Assembly: GCA_946894095.1 (NCBI GenBank)
Contig: OX335659.1
Location: forward strand, 2,425,501 to 2,489,500
Source: Incurvaria masculella
Lineage: Eukaryota > Arthropoda > Insecta > Lepidoptera > Incurvariidae
Reading direction: 5' to 3'
DNA length: 64,000 nt
In this document: piece after piece, positions 9,145 through 21,100 of the stretch
How positions within the stretch are numbered: the stretch's first letter is position 1
Layout: every line of letters starts with the position of its first letter
Notes under the pieces: model-generated
Told to the model about the DNA's origin: nothing
Database searches by the model: none
The model's input: only the letters and a program-made list of their open reading frames with translations
Program-made: the position numbers and the translations under genes

Positions 9145-12100
9145 GTCAGGGGATTTTTTAACATATAATTTCATATGGATGACTATACACCTACTGTCAT
9201 ACACGCCTACTGTCATGATAGGGGACTATCACACCGCATTCCTCGATTTTTTTGTAACTGAATCGGAACCTCTCGCTCGCGCTGCGCGCTTCGCTCCGTC
9301 AATTACTTCTCCTAGTGAGTACCGTTGTTTCTTAATTTGAATTAAATATTCGAAATTCCATTTAAATCTTGTAAAAAATATTTAAAAAACGATTCATATT
9401 ATGAACAATAAAAAAAAAATTACAATGTGCAATTAATCAGTGAAGTACACGTATCAGCTTGCAGCTGCTAGTGTATATAATATAATAATAATTATTTCTT
9501 AGGAGTCCCTTTTCATTTGCTGTGTTCAAATCTCGGGGCTAGCATTTTACTGAGGGGAGAACTGTGCATATGCACGTGTATGTGTGCGTGCGTGCAGGAA
9601 CAGGCCGAGACGGGCGCGGACGAGCAGGAGCTGCGAGCGCAGCTGCAGAAGATCCTCGAGGAGATGGGGCTGGACAGGAAGATGTACGTGGTGCGCGGGC
9701 TCGGCGTCGCCTTCATCAAGACCGTGCTCGCCATGAAGATGAGCGTCTTCGTGAACGAGCGCCGGATCTTCCAGGTAGCACCTGTTTAGAGTTTCCGAAC
9801 TAAGTATTTTCTTTCTTTTTTGCACTAAGGACTCAATATCAAAGAATTTTTGCTATTTTCAAAGTTGCGATTAAAATAAATTAGAACTGATCGAGACATT
9901 TCACTTTTAATTCATTATATGAGATGGTTTGATCAATGGAAAGACCTATTTTGACCTAAGAATACCTCAGGTTATAGGACACCGAAAAACTTCAACATTT
10001 GGATATAAACAAACTTAAACCACGGACATATACAGATTGCAGACTCAAAATAAACACTTAATTCACACACCTTCACACCTTTCATTCATACACAACACCC
10101 TAATTCACCCACACACCTCACCACACTCACACATACTCACACGGCAGCGGCTGAAAACCAGTGCCAGGCAGTGCAATGTACGCACATCCCTGGCAGGGTT
10201 ATTCCTTTTTCGTAACCGGCCAAATTTGTATGAAAAATTAGCTTTCTTGTATTTTTTTTCCACATTCGTCATCCTAATATTAATGTAACAAATTATTTTC
10301 CTTTTTCGTCACCGGGGTAGGTGAAACTATACTTGGCAGATAAAATCAACATGCCGGTTTCGTAATGAATATGGCCTTATTCCCATTACACTATTATGCT
10401 ATTTATGTTTGTTAAATCACTAGTTTAAATCACAGACATCGTAGGTATTGAAGTAATAATAGTAAAATTAAATTTACTATTGGATTAAAATAATAGAAAA
10501 TAAAAAAAATCTGTGTGTCGCCAATCGAAATATTGGGTTCAAATATTTTTTATGGTAAAATTAAATGCTATTATTTGCATAATATATCACTACTTACCTA
10601 CCATATTTGTCTACTGGAGTGGCAGTGTTCTTATGATCACAATATTAATCGCAGGGACACATAACAACAACCAGGACGTTCCTAGTTACCTATCACTACA
10701 TATTTTTTAAATGTAACACTAAACTTAGAAGACTGTCGATTTATTTTAATCGACACGCCTATTTGCGCCGTTTTTATCATGCTCCAATAATTCTTAGTTG
10801 AACTGTACCTCCCATACTGTGCGTACTGGATGACGAAAAAGGAAATTAAAAAGTCACCTTATTTTTAGGGTGACGAATGTGGAAATAAATTTGTTTAGCT
10901 TGTGACGTCACGATGACGAAAAAGGAATAACCCCCTGGCATGCTGAGCCATGGCCTTTTTTGCACACTATTGCTAGATATATTCCAATATAAACTGTAAT
11001 TAGTACACATTTCTAACGATAAAGATTATGTAGCACTAAAATTGTGCAAAATAAACTATATTTTTCTTCGTTTCTTACTTTCTGAAAAATATTCTATTAT
11101 TTGAGTTCGACAGACTATCAAAGATGTTTAGTATTTTTGATTTAAGATTGAAAATAAATACACATGGCACGCAGAAGCAATTTTTTTTTATGCTGGCAGC
11201 AGAATACGGGTACACAAGGTCTTGTTACCACTGACAAAATAATCTTCATTAGAGGAGTGGGAGAAATTTACAAATTGTACATAATACAGTGAAATTTTAC
11301 TAGAGCAACATACTAGCACATATAATGACTCTGTCCTTTGAAAGTGGAAAGCTGCCGACAGACTGGAAAGAGGCTATAGTAACACCCATATACAAAAAGG
11401 GTGACAAACTTGATCCCGCCAACTATCGTCCAATCAGCCTGACAAGCATAGTGTGCAAGATTATGGAGAAAATTATAACTGAGAAAATAAGATCATTTCT
11501 GTCACAGGAGAATGTAATTTTGGACGAACAACATGGATTTGTACCGAGACTGTCAACAGTGACCAACCTGCTTGAGTGTTTAAATAAATGGATACTTGAA
11601 TGGGACGAAAAAAATCCTATTGACGTGATCTACCTCGACTACGAAAAAGCGTTTGATAGAGTGCCCATTAAACGGCTTTTATTAAAGTTAGAGCACTTTG
11701 GGCTCCGCGGAAATCTCTTATTGTGGCTCAAGGACTTCCTTAAAGACAGAACGTTCCGTGTCCGAGTAGGAGAAGAAGTTTCTGACCCATACAATGTCCT
11801 CAGCGGTGTGCCGCAAGGATCCGTGGTGGGCCCGGTCATCTTTGGTTTATTCCTTACAGATTTAAGAGCGATAATTAAACTTAATTTCTCGCTCTATGCT
11901 GATGACACTAAGTTCTTTGCAAACCCAATAATCGCTCAAAATCAAATACAGTGTACTTTGGACGACATCATTGAGTGGACAAGAGATTGGTTACTGTCAC
12001 TAAATGCCAGTAAATGTACAGTGCTGCACATCGGACCCAAAAACCCACACCTACAATACTTCATTAATGGCAATGTTTTGGAACAAGTCACATCTCAGCG

Positions 12101-15100
12101 CGACCTTGGTGTTACGATTTCAAATGGGAAACACACACAATGGAAGTTGTCAAGCGGGCTAACTCATTGCTCTACATGATAAGAAAAGCTTTCTCTTACA
12201 TAACCGCTGAACTATTTTTAAAACTTTATAAAACATATGTCCGCCCTAATTTAGAATATGCCTTTCAGATCTGGAGCCCATACCTACAAAAAGACATCGA
12301 TATTTTAGAACGAGTCCAGAGGAGAGCTACAAAAATGATTGTGCATCTAAAGCATCAGGAATATGAGCAACGGCTGAGGGCACTAAAGCTCACACCTCTT
12401 CATGAGCGAAGGCAGCGGGGAGACCTCATCGAAGTCTATAAGATCCTCAATAATTACTACAGTACCTCCAAGCTCAACGAAATGTTTGCAATAAACACAT
12501 TGACTCACCTTAGAGGACATAGCCTAAAGCTGAACCACTCTTCATCAAGGACAAACCCCAGAAAACATTTTCTTTGCAACAGAGTTGTACACTCCTGGAA
12601 TCAACTACCACAGGAAGTCATAAGTTAATGGGTTCAAAAATTGACTAGACAAATATAAATATGAAAATAGACCATAAATAAACGAACAAAAAACAAAAAA
12701 AAAATCAAGTGCACTCAGTAGTTCTAAAACCTGATATGCACGCATCAGCTTATAGCTGCTAGTGTTATAAACCAAATAATAATAATAATAATATGGGGGG
12801 GGGGACAGATTTAGGGAAAATAATACAATCACCACATTTTCTTTATGCAACCTGACATGGATGGCTAATACCACACAACTACTGTTATGATATTAGCCCA
12901 ATACACCACATTCACGAAGGAATTAGGTGCCATGCCAGGACCTTCCCTTTATGAGCACGTCTACATTGAACTGGATGGAAAATACGCACAATTTTTCATT
13001 GCCGCTTCGACAATATTTTCATCCAATGCGATGGTACCAACCGGGGCGGGCTTAAAGCCTACCACCTAGTAGGGAAAGGGGACCTACAGTTTTAAATGGA
13101 TTCCGAACCATGGAACAGCTAGCATTCATGACGAAATAAACTTATCTAACTCAGAATGAGAAAGGAAGTGGTGCATAAACGGGGCGAGGATTTGACCCCT
13201 AGCATGCAAGTCTAGTCCCCGCGCCCCTAGGCTACGAGCCGCTCCCATGTTCCCGAATAATTCTCTTCATTATTGCACCCCATCCCCAAACACCATTTAT
13301 CGCGGCGTTAGATTCTAGTAGGGCTGAGTGAACGCGTGGCATTGCAGCTTAAGGGTATGCTGGGCGCGAACCCGGTGCTGTTCCTGCCGACGCACCGCAG
13401 CTACGCCGACTTCTGCCTCATGACGTACCTGTGCTACCACTACGACATGGAGTTGCCCGCCGTCGCCGCCGGCATGGGTCAGTATTAGATGTATTAGATG
13501 TCTTTTTGTAGATTTGAGTTGTGTGTATGTTGTAAGATAGTTGCAATATCCGTAAACATACAAGTATGTTTACTTACAATAAAATTGATCAATTATTTTC
13601 TGTTTGTTTGGTTTTAAGTTATCGAATGTCTTTTCTAAGTGTGATTATGGTGCTTAGTTTTAAGTTTATTGTTTCTTGCTACCTGTTAACATATTGTCTA
13701 ATACTAAGGTTAGCTGTTAGAGATTGCCTTTGGCAATAAGCTCGCCTTTGAATACTATGTAATAATAGTTGCAAACAATAAAGAATATTTTCATTTCATT
13801 TGATTTCATTATCCTAGGAAAAGTGTGATAGTAGAGTTTTCTCCACTATGCTATAAAAAAAATCGCTCATTAGGTTCATTCGTTAACATAGGTTAGCTTA
13901 GGTAACATTTACAATATTTGATTCCCTTGTTTTTACATGTTTTCGAGGACACGTATGTGTCAAGTCGAAAATAAAAACACTTGACGAGCGATGCACAAAT
14001 GGATGCAGTTTCATTGTGTATGTTGTTTGTTTTTTTAAAATCTAATTATGCGTGCTTAGAGGAAGGCTGGATAGTTTACGGCTGGATAGTTTACGGATGC
14101 TACCTATGTTGAGGATATTGTGTCATTATTACCTTTGGAACATAAATATCTGTCAATAAACACATTGGCAGAACACTCAGACTTTGTTAATATTTCCAGC
14201 AAACAGAAGCTATATTAACCCAATGTCACAGTCAAATGAATCAATATTGAAATGAAGGATGTTGTGACGATGACATTGGTCTTTTTTATTTAACTTAAAC
14301 CTAGACTCTATGTAACGGTTAACTATTCAATACTCTTAAATTAGTAGAAAAAATTACAAAATATTTTTGTCAAAAATCTGTTTGAATACAAGTGCATTTA
14401 ACTCCAGTCCAAAACTTAAATTCTGTCTTCCTCCTAAAAATGTCTATAGTGTTAAAAAACACGGGAACGTTATCATAAAGGGAGATTTGTGTTACAGTTT
14501 AAATTGGAAAAATTGTATGTATTTAAAATATTACATGAAAAATCCTTATGGTAGGGCAGCAGAAATGGCAGCGTCGCCGCAGGTGTGGAGGGGGAGGACG
14601 GTGAAATTCCCCGAATTTGAACTCGGTTGGTTCAAATTCGGGGAATTTCACCTCGTGTGAAATATTTTTTTATGGGATCGGTAAAGTGTGGAATGCATGC
14701 ACTCCTTGCCGCGATATTTACCCCAATGTACAACCTGGGGTCCTTTAAACATGGTGTGAAGAAGTACCATGGCCATGGTTTTTGCAACTCCCAAAAGTGC
14801 CTACATGCCTACCTGTAATGATGTCTTCAGATGTATTGATCTCTTAACAGCAATTTCTTTATAATTACGTAACTTACTTTGAGTATTTTTTTGATTGCTG
14901 ATAAACGTGTGCCTCGATTGAAAAACTATTTTAAACCCTTATTTTTGCTCTTTCATATATATTTTTTTTATAGTGATAAATTATAGTTGCGACTAATCCT
15001 AATTCAAATATCGTCGCAATGTATAACAGCATATCCTTTTGCAAATCATTTATTTATCTATTTATTAAATCAGCAGTCATATGGTAGTAAACTACCCTTT

Positions 15101-18100
15101 TTTTTTGTGTGTGTCTTGTCTCTCTGCAATCAGCTTGAATTTGGAGCCTTTGTCAGAGGTTAAGTATGTGGATATGACTTGAAAAGCTGCCATCCAATGA
15201 TGACAAGCTTTATACTTCTTTGTATATACATATAATATGACTGCATTTATTTTTGTTATTTTATAATTCTGCCCCAATTCTGGGTCGCTTCAGCCGTGTT
15301 ACATCGTTTTTAGTGTCCAGTAGTCCCACAGCTAGCGGATTTGTGTGATTTTGTAGTCGTGATTTGTAGGATTTTAAACGCTTCTGGATTTCCTCCTTGA
15401 TGGTGGTTACTTTCAGGTATTTGTGGATCTCCTCGTTTTTGGTGAACCATGGGGCATTGCTGATACATTGAAAAAGTTTAATAAAAAAACTAAACTTGAA
15501 ATTGTCATTTAAAATATTCATGATTAAAATACATTGCGTCTAACAACACAAAGAACAGAGCAGTATACCGAGGTTTAGAGCATAATAAATAATCTTAATT
15601 AATTCATTTAAACAACATAATTATAAATTACCAAAGTTAAAAGTAATAAAAATTTAGGTGTAACTGTAGGTATAAAAAGCCCATTGCACACATGGCGCGA
15701 TTTGTGCTCCGCAATCGATCGTATTATATGTTGCCGGCAGATTTCTACCAGATGGCGGGCATGGGGCGCGTAATGCGCGACACTTGCGCGTTCTACATCC
15801 CCCGCTCGCTGGCGGGCGAGCCGATGCGTGCACACGCGCTGCGCCGCTACGTGCGCGCTCTCATCACTCACAATCCCGCGCCGTTCGAGTTCTTCCTGGA
15901 GGGTGCGCGCAGCCGTGCCAACAAGTCTCTCGCGCCCAAGTACGGTACGTGGTAACCACACAGTTTGAATGGGGGGGAGGGGTACAACCAACACTTCAAC
16001 GAAAAGGTCACTTAGCAACCTCATGAAAATATCACATTTTAAGATCTATCTACCGATACCCCACATGCTTATTTTTGCTGCATTTTATCTTATTATCAAT
16101 CGTATTCTTGGTGTCGACTCGACGCATGACCTGAACTTCGGACGCCATATTGAGGAAGCAAACTTCTAAAAAGGTGGGAGTGTTCAACAGGGTGCGACAG
16201 AATTTCACTCTTTACCAAAAACTGCTCCTCTACAAGGTGCGGATTAGGTTTTGCGTCGAGTATTGTACGCATCTTCGAGACGGCTCAGCTAAGTACCTGC
16301 TTGGCTCCCTGATCTCGATACAGTGTCGTGCCAAGCGTCAGGATGCCCGAGGTGTTCCTGTATTTACAGACCCTCCAACTCCAAATGGATGCAGGGTCTC
16401 TCTGTCTTCTGTTGTCGCTACCATGGAGAATACTCGTCAGAGTTGCATAGTGCTGTCCCTCCGTCTCTTTTCTACCATCGCTCAACGCACAGCAGGCAGG
16501 GAAAATCCGAGTGCAGTGTACTGTCTATGGATGATGAATAAACAATGATGAATAAACAATGCACCCATTCACTGTCGACGTTTCCGAAATATGAACCAGC
16601 CAATCCTCTTAATCCTTTATCTATAGGGTCGGAAAACTATGAAATGCACTTCCTACCAAAAGCAGCATTTCCCCCTAAGTACAAGTCCTTGAAACATGGT
16701 GCTTTTTGCCTGCAACAGGGGTCACCCTACAGGCTTGTGCCAAATTTCTGCTTCAGATTGTGATGATGATCTATCTGTGTGCACGTACGTAGGTCTGCTG
16801 GCAATGGTGATGCTGCCACTGTTCACGCGCGAGGTCCCCGATATGACAATCGTACCAGTCAACATCAGCTACGACCGCATCGTCGAGCAGACGCTCTTTA
16901 CGTACGAGCACCTCGGCGTGCCCAAGCCCAAGGAGACGACCAGGGTCAGTTCATTGTCATCTCTTTGGTTTCACCTTTTGGTTTCCTGGTGCTTTCCCGA
17001 TAAACGTATCAAAGACCAGCTGCATTAATTGATATAAGTTTACGTTTTAGGTAAATACTTTGTTTGTCTTTAGTCATAAATCTCCACCGGTATTTGTACA
17101 TATGTCTTCCCAAGACCGTGCCAGTATAACCTTTCTTCACCACGCTGAAACCAACAATGTCTTTTAAATGAATCAAGTCATCTGACCGCCTGACAGGTTT
17201 GCTTTTTTGCAAACACAGACCGACCATGTATTTCTTAATCCATAGGGCCTCCTTAAGACGCTCTCGTTCCTGAAGGACAACTTCGGACACGTGTACATCC
17301 GGCTGGGGCGGCCGTACTCCGCGCGGCAGTACTTCGGCGACGAGCTGCGCCACGACCCCGAGCAGCTGCTGCGGCCGCTGGAGCTGCAGGAGCTGTCGGC
17401 GCAGCAATTTGCGATGGTGCGCGCGCTTGCCGACGACGTGGTCGTCAAGCAGCAGGTGAGCTCACCTCGCCGGCTCTCACTCGTCAGGTGGAGAGAGAGA
17501 CGCTGTCGTTACTGAAGGGCTATAGCTGGGGCGGTCGTTCTGCACGCGGCAGTACTTCGGCGACGAGCTGCGCCCCGACCCCGAGCAGCTGATGCGGCCG
17601 CTGGAGCTGCAGGAGCTGTCGGCGCAGCAGTTTGCGATGGTGCGCGCGCTCGCCGACGACGTGGTCGTCAAGCAGCAGGTGAGCTCACCTCGCCGGCTCT
17701 CACTCGTCAGGTGGAGAGAGAGACGCTGTCGTTACTGAAGGGCTATAGCTGGGGCGGTCGTTCTCCACGCGGCAGTACTTCGGCGACGAGCTGCGCCCCG
17801 AGCAGCTGCTGCGGCCGCTGGAGCTGCAGGAGCTTTCGGCGCAGCAGTTTGCGATGGTGCGCACGCTCGCCGACGACGTGGTCGTCAAGCAGCAGGTGAG
17901 CTCACCTCGCCGGCTCTCACTCGTCAGGTGGAGAGAGAGACGCTGTCGTTACTGAAGGGCTATAGCTGGGGCGGTCGTTCTCCACGCGGCAGTACTTCGG
18001 CGACGAGCTGCGCCACGACCCCGAGCAGCTGCTGCGGCCGCTGGAGCTGCAGGAGCTGTCGGCGCAGCAGTTTGCGATGGTGCGCGCGCTCGCCGACGAC

Positions 18101-21100
18101 GTGGTCGTCAAGCAGCAGGTGAGCTCACCTCGCCGGCTCTCACTCGTCAGGTGGAGAGAGAGACGCTGTCGTTACTGAAGGGCTATAGCTGGGGCGGTCG
18201 TTCTGCACGCGGCAGTACTTCGGCGACGAGCTGCGCCCCGACCCCGAGCAGCTGATGCGGCCGCTGGAGCTGCAGGAGCTGTCGGCGCAGCAGTTTGCGA
18301 TGGTGCGCGCGCTCGCCGACGACGTGGTCGTCAAGCAGCAGGTGAGCTCACCTCGCCGGCTCTCACTCGTCAGGTGGAGAGAGAGACGCTGTCGTTACTG
18401 AAGGGCTATAGCTGGGGCGGTCGTTCTGCACGCGGCAGTACTTCGGCGACGAGCTGCGCCCCGACCCCGAGCAGCTGATGCGGCCGCTGGAGCTGCAGGA
18501 GCTGTCGGCGCAGCAGTTTGCGATGGTGCGCGCGCTCGCCGACGACGTGGTCGTCAAGCAGCAGGTGAGCTTACCTCGCCGGCTCTCACTCGTCAGGTGG
18601 AGAGAGAGACGCTGTCGTTACTGAAGGGCTATAGCTGGGGCGGTCGTTCTCCACGCGGCAGTACTTCGGCGACGAGCTGCGCCCCGAGCAGCTGCTGCGG
18701 CCGCTGGAGCTGCAGGAGCTTTCGGCGCAGCAGTTTGCGATGGTGCGCACGCTCGCCGACGACGTGGTCGTCAAGCAGCAGGTGAGCTCACCTCGCCGGC
18801 TCTCACTCGTCAGGTGGAGAGAGAGACGCTGTCGTTACTGAAGGGCTATAGCTGGGGCGGTCGTTCTCCACGCGGCAGTACTTCGGCGACGAGCTGCGCC
18901 ACGACCCCGAGCAGCTGCTGCGGCCGCTGGAGCTGCAGGAGCTGTCGGCGCAGCAGTTTGCGATGGTGCGCGCGCTCGCCGACGACGTGGTCGTCAAGCA
19001 GCAGGTGAGCTCACCTCGCCGGCTCTCACTCGTCAGGTGGAGAGAGAGACGCTGTCGTTACTGAAGGGCTATAGCTGGGGCGGTCGTTCTGCACGCGGCA
19101 GTACTTCGGCGACGAGCTGCGCCACGACCCCGAGCAACTGCTGCGGCCGCTGGAGCTGCAGGAGCTGTCGGCGCAGCAGTTTGCGATGGTGCGCGCGCTC
19201 GCCGAAGACGTGGTCGTCAAGCAGCAGGTGAGCTCACCTCGCCGGCTCTCACTCGTCAGGTGGAGAGAGAGACGCTGTCGTTACTGAAGGGCTATAGCTG
19301 GGGCGGTCGTTCTCCACGCGGCAGTACTTCGGCGACGAGCTGCGCCCCGAGCAGCTGCTGCGGCCGCTGGAGCTGCAGGAGCTTTCGGCGCAGCAGTTTG
19401 CGATGGTGCGCACGCTCGCCGACGACGTGGTCGTCAAGCAGCAGGTGAGCTCACCTCGCCGGCTCTCACTCGTCAGGTGGAGAGAGAGACGCTGTCGTTA
19501 CTGAAGGGCTATAGCTGGGGCGGTCGTTCTCCACGCGGCAGTACTTCGGCGACGAGCTGCGCCACGACCCCGAGCAGCTGCTGCGGCCGCTGGAGCTGCA
19601 GGAGCTGTCGGCGCAGCAGTTTGCGATGGTGCGCGCGCTCGCCGACGACGTGGTCGTCAAGCAGCAGGTGAGCTCACCTCGCCGGCTCTCACTCGTCAGG
19701 TGGAGAGAGAGACGCTGTCGTTACTGAAGGGCTATAGCTGGGGCGGTCGTTCTGCACGCGGCAGTACTTCGGCGACGAGCTGCGCCACGACCCCGAGCAG
19801 CTGCTGCGGCCGCTGGAGCTGCAGGAGCTGTCGGCGCAGCAGTTCGCGATGGTGCGCGCGCTCGCCGACGACGAAATATTATAAAAATCGTCTCGATGCC
19901 AATGACATCTGACAAAAGCTCTCGTAGGTCAAAACCTTGCAAATGACCCCACTAACCTGCAAAAAAAGTTGTCCGCCCATGTTCCGAACAACCTGTAAAT
20001 GCATGATCCACTTTCTAAGAAAGGATCTGTCGTCGGGAAGACGACACTCGCCGCTCTAATGACGCCACAGCGCACATAGGAACATCTCACGAAACTTGTA
20101 AATCGAGTGCAATCATAGACGAATTCAAATTAAAAACTAAAATTCAAAATTCCAATTCAAATTCGAATTCAAAATTCAAATTCAAAATTATATTTTCTAA
20201 ATTAATATTCAAAATTCAAATTCTAAATACAAATTCAAATTCAAAATTCAAATAAAAAAATCAAATTTAAAATTAAATTTTCAAATTTAAAATTCTAAAT
20301 TCAAATTCTTAATTCAAATTCTAAATTCAAATTCTTAATTCAAATTCTAAATTCAAATTCTAAATTCAAATTCTAAATTTAAATTATAAATTCAAATTCT
20401 AAATTCAAATTCAAAATTTTTTTTCACCCTTTGGGTACGGAACCCAAAAAATACATATAAAAAGCATAATAAGGGACCCACCCCTGCCCCGTAAACTAGT
20501 CCTTAGACTGTAGTATAGGGGGCAGCAGATACATTTCCACAAAGTGTGCAACGTTCCTAGGAGTGCACGGTGCTGACCACCTACAACGTGGTGGCGACGC
20601 TGCTCATGCAGAGCGTCGTGCGCAACCGGCCTCTGTCTCTGGCGGCGCTCGCGGAGGGCGCCGGCTGGCTGGCGGCGGCGCTGCGCGCGGCCGGCGCGGC
20701 GCTGCCCGAGGGCGGCGGCGAGGCGGCCGTGCGGCGCGCGCTCTCTGTGCACGCGGCGAGCGCGAGCGTCGACCGCGCGGGCCGCGTGCGCCTACGCGCC
20801 GCTCCGCCCGCGCCGCTCACCGACGAGCTCAAGGAGCGGATGAAGGGTGAGATTAATTTTTATTTTTATTAATCAAGCTCTAACTTAAAACATGGCATTT
20901 TTATTTTTTTTCTAGCACTTCAAATGGCTTGACAATTTTTTTTTCAAAGATTCGTAAACTTAAATTCAAAATTAAAATTCTGGGTTAAATTTCAAAATTC
21001 AAATTCCAAATTAAAATTAAAAATTCAAATTCTAAGTTCAAATTAAAATTCAAATTCCAATTTTTTTTTCCTCTCAATTATTTTTTGGGACTTTAGCCAC

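Noticed and set aside
10187..10945. A TIR transposon around the GGTTATTCCTTTTTCGT words
   Set aside because: The inverted words are suggestive, but I could not define ends or a target duplication, so it is mentioned only inside a general entry.
17456..19875. CRISPR-like array
   Set aside because: Units are 217-223 bp with no short conserved repeat separated by unique spacers, and they contain exon sequence of a eukaryotic gene.
17477..19942. Arrays of 62-64-codon frames on both strands
   Set aside because: They are shadows of the GC-rich exon-6 copies; the Ser/Cys/Arg-rich products come from wrong frames and match no family.
20563..20850. Alternative Arg/Ala-rich frames in both strands over GNPAT exon 7
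   Set aside because: Very GC-rich exons are open in several frames; only the frame [11 protein letters not shown] joins in phase with exons 6 and 8.
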